From assembly GCA_035378845.1 (NCBI GenBank), contig DAOSUP010000021.1, positions 1 through 21,934 of the forward strand: DNA of 21,934 nucleotides, in the 5' to 3' direction. Shown here piece after piece: positions 7,660 through 13,862 of this stretch. Position 1 is the stretch's first letter. Each line of letters opens with the position of its first letter. The translations under genes were made by a program, and so were the position numbers. Source of the DNA: JAKOUL01 sp035378845. GTDB lineage: Bacteria > Dictyoglomota > Dictyoglomia > Dictyoglomales > Dictyoglomaceae. The notes under the pieces were generated by a model, which was not told the DNA's origin, did not search any database, and saw nothing but the letters and a program-made list of their open reading frames with translations.

Positions 7660-8460
7660 TTGCAGGATTTAAAATTATTAAGTAAAAAAAGTGTAGAGAT
7701 AAGGAAACAGGTAGTAAAAATGATTTATAAGGCAAGAAGTGGCCATATTGGTGGTTCCTTATCTTGTACAGATATTCTTGTGACATTGTTTTATAAGGTA
7801 ATGAGTCCAGAAGATAAATTTATATTGAGTAAGGGACATAGTGTGGAAGCATATTATGCAGTTTTAAGTGACTTAGGATATTTTCCAAAAAAGGAATTGG
7901 ATACCTATTGTGGATTTAATTCAAGGTTTATAGGGCATCCCTCAACTTTAGTTCCAGGGATAGAGGTTGCTACAGGTTCCTTAGGTCATGGTTTATCTAT
8001 TGGATGTGGAATGGCTTTATCCTTTAAAAAAGATGGAAAGAAAAACAAAGTATATGTATTAATGGGAGATGGAGAGCTCCAGGAAGGTTCTATTTGGGAA
8101 GCTGCAATGTTTGCAAATACTTATGAGTTAGATAATCTTATAGGAATTATAGATAGAAATAGACTTCAAATTGCTGGAGACACAGAAAAGGTTATAAAGC
8201 TTGAACCCTTAGGAGATAGGTGGAAGTCCTTTGGTTGGGAAGTGGAGGAAGTAAATGGACATAATATTGAAGAGATGGTAGAGACTTTAAATTCCCTATC
8301 TTATAACAAGAAGCCTCATTTAATTATTGCTCATACCATAAAAGGAAAGGGAATAAGCTTCATGGAAAATAATTTTAAGTGGCATCATGGAATATTGAAT
8401 GAAGAACAATTTGAAAAAGCAATGAAGGAACTTACAGAACAAGAGGAGGAGATTTTATGA
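7660..8460 (+). CDS. Transketolase, N-terminal (TPP-binding) subunit
   Basis: This is the thiamine-diphosphate-binding half of a two-gene transketolase, 266 residues. Marks include RSGHIGGSLSCTDIL (27-40), LSKGHS (56-61), TGSLGHGLS (105-113) and the metal/TPP motif GDGELQEGS (136-144) ending in DNL. The TTG at 7660 has TAGGAGGT eight bases upstream. It overlaps the C-terminal half by ATGA, so the halves are co-translated and form one enzyme. Split transketolases also serve central metabolism in thermophiles and archaea, but this pair lies between a sugar importer and a sugar kinase plus isomerase. That matches the two-subunit apulose-4-phosphate transketolase (AptA/AptB), which makes xylulose-5-phosphate and dihydroxyacetone phosphate. 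The substrate is inferred, so no symbol is given. Confidence 0.88.
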   Translation: MQDLKLLSKKSVEIRKQVVKMIYKARSGHIGGSLSCTDILVTLFYKVMSPEDKFILSKGHSVEAYYAVLSDLGYFPKKELDTYCGFNSRFIGHPSTLVPGIEVATGSLGHGLSIGCGMALSFKKDGKKNKVYVLMGDGELQEGSIWEAAMFANTYELDNLIGIIDRNRLQIAGDTEKVIKLEPLGDRWKSFGWEVEEVNGHNIEEMVETLNSLSYNKKPHLIIAHTIKGKGISFMENNFKWHHGILNEEQFEKAMKELTEQEEEIL

Positions 8461-9410
8461 ATAAAATGCAATTATGTAAAGAGATATTTTCTGAGACTTT
8501 ATTAGAAATTGCAAAGAAGGATAAATCAATAATGGTTTTAACTATGGATGCAAGATTTTCAGCATCTATAAATAACTTCGCAGAAAATCTACCGGAACAA
8601 TTTGTTGAAGTTGGAATTGCAGAACAAAATGCTATTGGTGTTGCTGCGGGACTATCAAAAACAGGTAAAAAGCCTTTTGTCTTTGCTCCTGCCACTTTTC
8701 TGTCATCAAGATGTATTGACCAAATAAAAATAGATGTAATTTATTCTAATTCAAATGTAAAACTTATTGGTGTCAGTGGAGGGGTAAGTTATGGACCCTT
8801 AGGATATTCCCACTATTCAATAAATGATATTGCCATAATGAGAACATTTCCCAATATGACTGTTATTTTACCATCGGATATAAATCAGGCAAAGTCAATT
8901 GCGAAAAAGCTTGTAGAATATAATGGACCTGCCTATGTGAGGATGGGAAGGAATCCAATCCCTGAAGTATATGAAAAAAATATAGATTTTGAAATTGGAG
9001 TAGGATATACATTAAAAGATGGGGAAGATGTGACTATTATAGGTACTGGTGAGACTACCCATAAAATTCTTCAGGCAGATGAAATTTTAAATTCCTTTGG
9101 AGTAAGAGCAAGAATTATAGACATGCCTACCATTAAGCCTCTTGATAAAAATTTAATTTTAAAGGCTGCAAAAGAAATTGGTAAAATAGTTGTTGTGGAA
9201 GAACATACCATCTATGGCGGACTAAGTAGTTGCATCGCAGAATTTTTATCTCAAAATTATCCCATACCTATACTCCCTATATCTTTTCCTGACGAATTTC
9301 CTATATCTGGTAATTCGGAAGAGATATTTGATTATTATGGATTGTCCCCAGAGAAAATAGTAAAAAGAGTTTTAGATTTTCTAAATACTTTTACGAAAGA
9401 TGAGTTATAA
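8457..9410 (+). CDS. Transketolase, C-terminal (pyrimidine-binding) subunit
   Basis: This is the second half of the enzyme, 317 residues. It carries the catalytic glutamate motif VEVGIAEQNAIGVAAG, in which the Glu activates TPP. A SYGPLGYSHYSINDIA loop aligns with the SYGxDGxTHQxxxD substrate loop of ordinary transketolases but has Ser-His-Tyr where they have Thr-His-Gln, so the sugar pocket may be altered. The C-terminal regulatory-like domain (VVVEEHTIYGG) is present. The ATG overlaps the stop of the N-terminal half. It is not a frameshifted full-length gene: each half has its own start and ribosome site. Confidence 0.88.
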   Translation: MNKMQLCKEIFSETLLEIAKKDKSIMVLTMDARFSASINNFAENLPEQFVEVGIAEQNAIGVAAGLSKTGKKPFVFAPATFLSSRCIDQIKIDVIYSNSNVKLIGVSGGVSYGPLGYSHYSINDIAIMRTFPNMTVILPSDINQAKSIAKKLVEYNGPAYVRMGRNPIPEVYEKNIDFEIGVGYTLKDGEDVTIIGTGETTHKILQADEILNSFGVRARIIDMPTIKPLDKNLILKAAKEIGKIVVVEEHTIYGGLSSCIAEFLSQNYPIPILPISFPDEFPISGNSEEIFDYYGLSPEKIVKRVLDFLNTFTKDEL

Positions 9411-9412
9411 AT

Positions 9413-10897
9413 ATGTCAGAAAATAGATATATTATCTCTATTGATCAAAGTACATCTGCCACAAAGGGTATCCTTTTTGATCTATCTGGAAAAGAAATTT
9501 TAAAAACTTCTCTTCCTCATAAACAATATTACCCAAAACCTTCTTGGGTAGAGCAAGATCCTGAGGAAATTTTTAATAATATAATTAACATAGTACATTT
9601 TCTTATAACCGAATCACATATTAATCCTGAAGATCTATCAGGATTAACCCTAACAAATCAAAGGGAAACTGTAGTAATTTGGGATAAAAGAAATGGTAGA
9701 CCCTTATACAATGCTATAGTATGGCAATGTATGAGAGGAACAGAAATATGTGAGACCCTAAAAGAGAAAGGATTTGAGAGAAATATAAGAGAAAAGACTG
9801 GGCTACTTTTAGACCCATACTTTTCTGCAAGTAAGATAAAATGGGCTTTTGATAATATAGATCTTCCTGTTAATAATACTCTTGTTGGAACTATGGATAG
9901 CTTTATAATATGGAAATTAACAGGAGGAGAAGTTCATGCCAGTGACTATTCTAATGCATCAAGGACATTACTATTTAATATAAAAGAATTGAAATGGGAC
10001 GAGGAAATATTAGATATTTTTGGCATTCCTATAAACAGTCTTCCTAAGGTTTTACCCTCAAATATAGTTTGGGGATATACTGATTGCGGTGGATTATTAA
10101 AGAAAAAAATACCCATAAGTGGTATCTTAGGAGATTCTCAAGCAGCTTTGTTTGGACTTGGATGTTTTGAAAAAGGAATGACAAAAGTAACCTATGGAAC
10201 AGGTTCATCTATTGCTATGAATATTGGAGATAAATTTTTGGCACCTCCAAAAGGTATTGTTACGTCCATAGGCTGGGGAACTAACAAGGAAACTATCTAT
10301 ATTTTTGAAGGGAATGTACATTCTACAGGGGCAACTGTAAAATGGCTTATTGATAATTTAGGAATTATTAAAGATGCTGATGAAGCAGAAAAATTATGTT
10401 CTTTAATTGATGATAACGAAGGTGTTTATTTTGTCCCTGCTTTTAGTGGTTTAGGAGCACCATATTGGGACAACAAGGCTAAAGGAACTATTTTGGGACT
10501 TACTTTTAAATCAAGAAAGGAACATATAGTTAGAGCAGGTATAGAGTCTATAGCATATCAAATTAGAGATGTATTAGATGTCTTTATGGAGCATTCCAAA
10601 ACAGAGATTAAAGAGATTAGAGCTGATGGTGGTGCTACAAAAAATAAATTTCTTATGCAATTTCAATCGGATATTACGGGTATAAATATCTTATGCTCAT
10701 CCTTTGAAGATATGTCAGCTTTTGGCTCTTTTCTTATGGGAGGATTAGGTTTTGGAGTATGGAAAGATTATGATGAGATCTCATTATTAGTTAATGAAAA
10801 GCTTTCATTAACTTATGCTCCCAAAATGTCTCTTGATGAAAGGGAAAGAAAATATAAAGAATGGAAAGAGGCTGTAAAGAGAATTATTAATGATTAG
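9413..10897 (+). CDS. FGGY-family carbohydrate kinase, glycerol-kinase-like
   Basis: This ATP-dependent sugar kinase (494 residues) is very close in pattern to glycerol kinase: DQSTSATKG, SWVEQDPEEI, TNQRETVVIWDK, FVPAFSGLGAPYWD and DGGATKNKFLMQFQSD. The GlpK substrate residues Arg, Glu, Trp, Tyr and Asp are kept (Arg84, Glu85, Trp104, Tyr136, Asp241), but the GlpK Gln246 and Phe270 positions are Ser242 and Ser266, which widens the pocket. This argues against plain glycerol and for a larger, glycerol-like substrate. D-apulose has a branched CH2OH end that resembles glycerol, and characterised apulose kinase (ApsK) is, to my knowledge, an FGGY kinase. The gene follows the transketolase by two bases with only a weak ribosome site, which suggests coupled translation. 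Confidence 0.82.
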   Translation: MSENRYIISIDQSTSATKGILFDLSGKEILKTSLPHKQYYPKPSWVEQDPEEIFNNIINIVHFLITESHINPEDLSGLTLTNQRETVVIWDKRNGRPLYNAIVWQCMRGTEICETLKEKGFERNIREKTGLLLDPYFSASKIKWAFDNIDLPVNNTLVGTMDSFIIWKLTGGEVHASDYSNASRTLLFNIKELKWDEEILDIFGIPINSLPKVLPSNIVWGYTDCGGLLKKKIPISGILGDSQAALFGLGCFEKGMTKVTYGTGSSIAMNIGDKFLAPPKGIVTSIGWGTNKETIYIFEGNVHSTGATVKWLIDNLGIIKDADEAEKLCSLIDDNEGVYFVPAFSGLGAPYWDNKAKGTILGLTFKSRKEHIVRAGIESIAYQIRDVLDVFMEHSKTEIKEIRADGGATKNKFLMQFQSDITGINILCSSFEDMSAFGSFLMGGLGFGVWKDYDEISLLVNEKLSLTYAPKMSLDERERKYKEWKEAVKRIIND

Positions 10898-10909
10898 GAG
10901 GGTATAAAA

Positions 10910-12307
10910 ATGAGCTTAACTTTTGGATTGATAGTTGGAAGTAGAGGATTTTTCCCTTATGAATTGTCAAAAATTGGTAAAGAAAGAATGATTAAAGCTC
11001 TAAGAGAAGAAGGATTTAATGTTATATATCCCTCAGAAGAGGAATTAGGAATTGTGGAAACCTGGGAAGATGCTAAAAGGTATGCAAGTTTTCTTAAAGA
11101 GAATATGGATAAAATAGATGGAATAATAATCTCTTTACCAAATTTTGGCGATGAGAAGGCAATAGCAAATACTATTAGATTAAGCGAGCTAAAAGTTCCT
11201 GTTTTGGTTCAAGCCTTCAGAGATGATTTAAAATCTTTAGATTTATCTCATAGAGGAGATTCTTTTTGTGGGAAAATATCTGTTTGTAACAATTTAGTCC
11301 AATACGGAATACCCTTTTCATTAACATCGCTTCATACTGTTGACCCTGAGGAAAAAAGCTTTAAGGAAGATCTAAAATGGTTTGCAGGAGTTTGTAGGGT
11401 ACTTAAGGGAATTAAAAATCTAAAATTAGGTGCCATTGGTGCAAGACCTTCAGCTTTTAATACTGTAAGATATTCCGAAAAAATTCTGGAATCTTATGGC
11501 ATCTCTGTAGAAACCATAGATTTATCTGAGATAATAGGAAAAATTAATAAAATTTCTAATTCTGATAAAGTAGTTAAAGAAAAGGTTGAAGAGATAAAAA
11601 ATTATGCTAATGTAAGTAAAATACCAGAAGATAGATTAGAAGTTTTGGCAAAATTCTATATCTCAATAGATGAATGGATGAATGAATATGATATAAAAGC
11701 TGTAGCTATACAATGCTGGAATTCACTGGAATATAATCTTGGAATTATGCCTTGTATTATAATGAGTATGATGAGTGATAAACTTATCCCTTCTGCTTGT
11801 GAGCTGGACATCACAGGAGCTCTCTCCATGTATGTATTACAATTAGCATCTGAAACTCCTTCTGCCATTGTAGATTGGAATAATAATTATGATTATGAGG
11901 AAGATAAATGTATATTATTTCACTGTGGAAATCTTCCTAAATCCATATTAGATATTAAAGAAGTGAAAAGTGGAGATATTATAGGACAAAGTGTAGGCTT
12001 TGAAAATGCTTATGGAGCATGCGAAGGAATAATGAAAGAAGGACCTTTAACCTTTGCAAGACTTACTACTGATGATAGAAATGGAGATATGAAGGCATAT
12101 ATTGGAGAGGGAAAGATAACATCTGATTTGGCAGAAACCTTTGGAGCGCGAGGTATTGCAGAAGTTAAAAATCTTCAAAAACTTATGGCATATATTTGCA
12201 AAAGAGGTTTTGAACATCATGTAGCTATAAATAGGTCCCATGTTGCTAAAATTCTCTATGAGGCTTTAAATAATTATCTGGGACTTGATGTATATTGGCA
12301 TGAATAG
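10910..12307 (+). CDS. L-fucose/L-arabinose isomerase-like protein
   Basis: This 465-residue protein belongs to the fucose/arabinose isomerase superfamily (COG2407-like). The usual metal ligands can be picked out: Glu298 in SACELDITGAL, Asp322 in IVDWNNN and His338 in LFHCGN; a C-terminal HHVAINRSHVA segment is also family-like. It should interconvert an aldose and a ketose in the cytoplasm with a divalent metal. It sits directly after the kinase with GGAGGG before the ATG. In the proposed pathway it would turn D-apiose into D-apulose. I cannot confirm that the characterised apiose isomerase belongs to this same fold family, so this is the least certain step. Fucose or arabinose isomerase proper is less likely, as the rest of those pathways is missing. 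Confidence 0.75.
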   Translation: MSLTFGLIVGSRGFFPYELSKIGKERMIKALREEGFNVIYPSEEELGIVETWEDAKRYASFLKENMDKIDGIIISLPNFGDEKAIANTIRLSELKVPVLVQAFRDDLKSLDLSHRGDSFCGKISVCNNLVQYGIPFSLTSLHTVDPEEKSFKEDLKWFAGVCRVLKGIKNLKLGAIGARPSAFNTVRYSEKILESYGISVETIDLSEIIGKINKISNSDKVVKEKVEEIKNYANVSKIPEDRLEVLAKFYISIDEWMNEYDIKAVAIQCWNSLEYNLGIMPCIIMSMMSDKLIPSACELDITGALSMYVLQLASETPSAIVDWNNNYDYEEDKCILFHCGNLPKSILDIKEVKSGDIIGQSVGFENAYGACEGIMKEGPLTFARLTTDDRNGDMKAYIGEGKITSDLAETFGARGIAEVKNLQKLMAYICKRGFEHHVAINRSHVAKILYEALNNYLGLDVYWHE

Positions 12308-12344
12308 ACTCTTTTAAAAATTAATAAGGGGGGAAGTTAAAGAT

Positions 12345-13304
12345 TTGGAGAAGAATGTTGATAACTACTTACAAATAGTAAAAGTAGCAATTTTATATTA
12401 TGAAAAAGGTCTTTCCCAGAAGGAGATAGCAGATCAGTTGGGAATATCTCAATCTACTGTCTCAAGGTTTATAAAAACAGCCAAAGATTTAGGTATTGTT
12501 AAAGTAATAGTGAAAAAGCCTATGGGAAATTACAATTTTTTAGAAGAGGAACTAAAAGAATTTTATGGTTTACAAGATGTAGTTATAGCAAGAGGTGTAA
12601 ATGAAGATGAGGAACAAACTCTCAATAATATAGCCTTATCGGCTGCTCTTTATCTTGAAACAAATATTAAGAGAAATGACATTATAGGAGTTGCATGTTG
12701 GAGTGAAGTTTTATTAAAAACAGTAAATTCTCTAACATCTTTTAGCTATCTTTCTGGATGTCATGTAATACAGATTCTTGGAGGAATAGGTGATCCTTTA
12801 GCTGAAGCTCATGCCTTTCAATTAACTCGGAAATTAGCACAAATACTTAATGCAGAGATAACTCTACTTCCAGCTCCAGCATTGGTAGGTAGTGTGGAAG
12901 GGAAAAAAGTGCTTTTGCAGGATCAATTTATAAAGGATGCTATCTCTAAATTTGACGATTTAACTTGTGTTATAACGGGAATAGGTTCTTTACAACCATC
13001 GCAACTTCTTGCAAAAAGTGGAAATATTTTTACAAAAGAAGAGATACAGTTTTTAGAAGAAAAAGGAGCAGTTGGAGAGATATGTCTACATTTCTATGAT
13101 AAGAATGGAAATCCTATTAAATCAGAATTAGATGAAAGAGTTATTGGTATTAGCTTGGAACAACTTAAAAAAGTGAATAGAGTTATTGGAATTGCAGGTA
13201 CAAAGAGGAAACACAAGGCTATTCTTGGTGCGCTGAGAGGAAAATTAGTCAATATCTTAATTACAGATCATATTACTGCAGAATTCTTAATAGATAAAAA
13301 ATAG
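12345..13304 (+). CDS. SorC/DeoR-type sugar-binding transcriptional regulator
   Basis: This regulator has 319 residues. The N-terminus (about 10-55) is a helix-turn-helix of SorC type (YYEKGLSQKEIADQLGIS, then STVSRFIKTAKDLGIV). The rest is the sugar-phosphate-binding domain, with CHVIQILGGIGDP and IGIAGTKRKHKAILGALRG segments typical of the family. These proteins usually sense a phosphorylated pathway intermediate and control their own operon. It is the last gene of the run, so it probably acts at the promoter at 393-422, where two palindromes lie. The start is a TTG at 12345 behind a GGGGGG-rich ribosome site; no ATG is in frame nearby. It converges with the minus-strand gene 11 bases later, with no visible terminator. 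Confidence 0.88.
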   Translation: MEKNVDNYLQIVKVAILYYEKGLSQKEIADQLGISQSTVSRFIKTAKDLGIVKVIVKKPMGNYNFLEEELKEFYGLQDVVIARGVNEDEEQTLNNIALSAALYLETNIKRNDIIGVACWSEVLLKTVNSLTSFSYLSGCHVIQILGGIGDPLAEAHAFQLTRKLAQILNAEITLLPAPALVGSVEGKKVLLQDQFIKDAISKFDDLTCVITGIGSLQPSQLLAKSGNIFTKEEIQFLEEKGAVGEICLHFYDKNGNPIKSELDERVIGISLEQLKKVNRVIGIAGTKRKHKAILGALRGKLVNILITDHITAEFLIDKK

Positions 13305-13315
13305 ATCCTCTTAGT

Positions 13316-13846
13316 TTACTTCTTCCAAATACTTTTGACTTCATCTATAAAGTTAGGGAATTTATCACTCTTAAATCTTTCCCAGGTAAAAAAGAGAAGG
13401 GCAAGTAAAAAGATCGCAATTAGTATTCCATAGAAGGGAGCATACTTAAAAGCATCATATATGGTAAAGGCGTAGGGAATGGCAAGAAAAGAATTTAGAT
13501 TTTTTTCTGCAAAAGCTCTTCTTTCCAAGTATGCTGCAAGAAGATATACAAAGATCAGAATAAAGGATACAAATCCACTTATTACTAAATACAAGAGCAG
13601 TCCAAAGGAAAATACAAAGTCTGAATAGAAGTCATGCTCTCCTATAAAGGTTTTGTATTTTACCTTTGATGCCCTTGCAAATGCTCCATCTAATACATCC
13701 GATAGCCATCCCAAGATAAGAAGAGTTATTGCAGAAGGTAGAGTACTTTCCCCTTTTAATCCCAAAAATGGGAAATATACACCAATAAGAAATCTTATAG
13801 AGGTAAGAAAGTCAGCAAAAGTTTTTAATGCTCGTCTTTCTTGTAT
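13316..13846 (-). CDS. CDP-alcohol phosphatidyltransferase-like membrane protein
   Basis: This small multi-helix membrane protein carries the CDP-alcohol phosphotransferase signature in slightly altered form: SDVLDGAFAR, then a glycine and two aspartates (IGEHDFYSD). The canonical spacing DG-x2-AR-x8-G-x3-D-x3-D is shifted, with ten residues before the Gly and two after it. Members join an alcohol to a CDP-linked lipid or polyol. The first standard start is a TTG at 13765, but it would remove the conserved first helix. Reading upstream in frame gives ALKTFADFLTSIRFLIG, which matches the usual N-terminus of the family, and AAAGGAGG lies nine bases before an ATA codon at 13846. I therefore place the start there (176 residues). 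The ribosome site overlaps the phosphoketolase stop, so the two genes form an operon. The substrate is unknown. Confidence 0.65.
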   Translation of the reverse strand: MQERRALKTFADFLTSIRFLIGVYFPFLGLKGESTLPSAITLLILGWLSDVLDGAFARASKVKYKTFIGEHDFYSDFVFSFGLLLYLVISGFVSFILIFVYLLAAYLERRAFAEKNLNSFLAIPYAFTIYDAFKYAPFYGILIAIFLLALLFFTWERFKSDKFPNFIDEVKSIWKK

Positions 13847-13862
13847 CTTCCTCAGCCTCCTT

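Noticed and set aside
7660..9410. Transketolase broken by a frameshift
   Set aside because: Each half has its own start, the ATGA overlap is a normal coupled junction, and split transketolases are a known form.
9413..10897. Plain glycerol kinase (glpK)
   Set aside because: Two pocket positions are changed and no glycerol uptake or glycerol-3-phosphate dehydrogenase gene is nearby.
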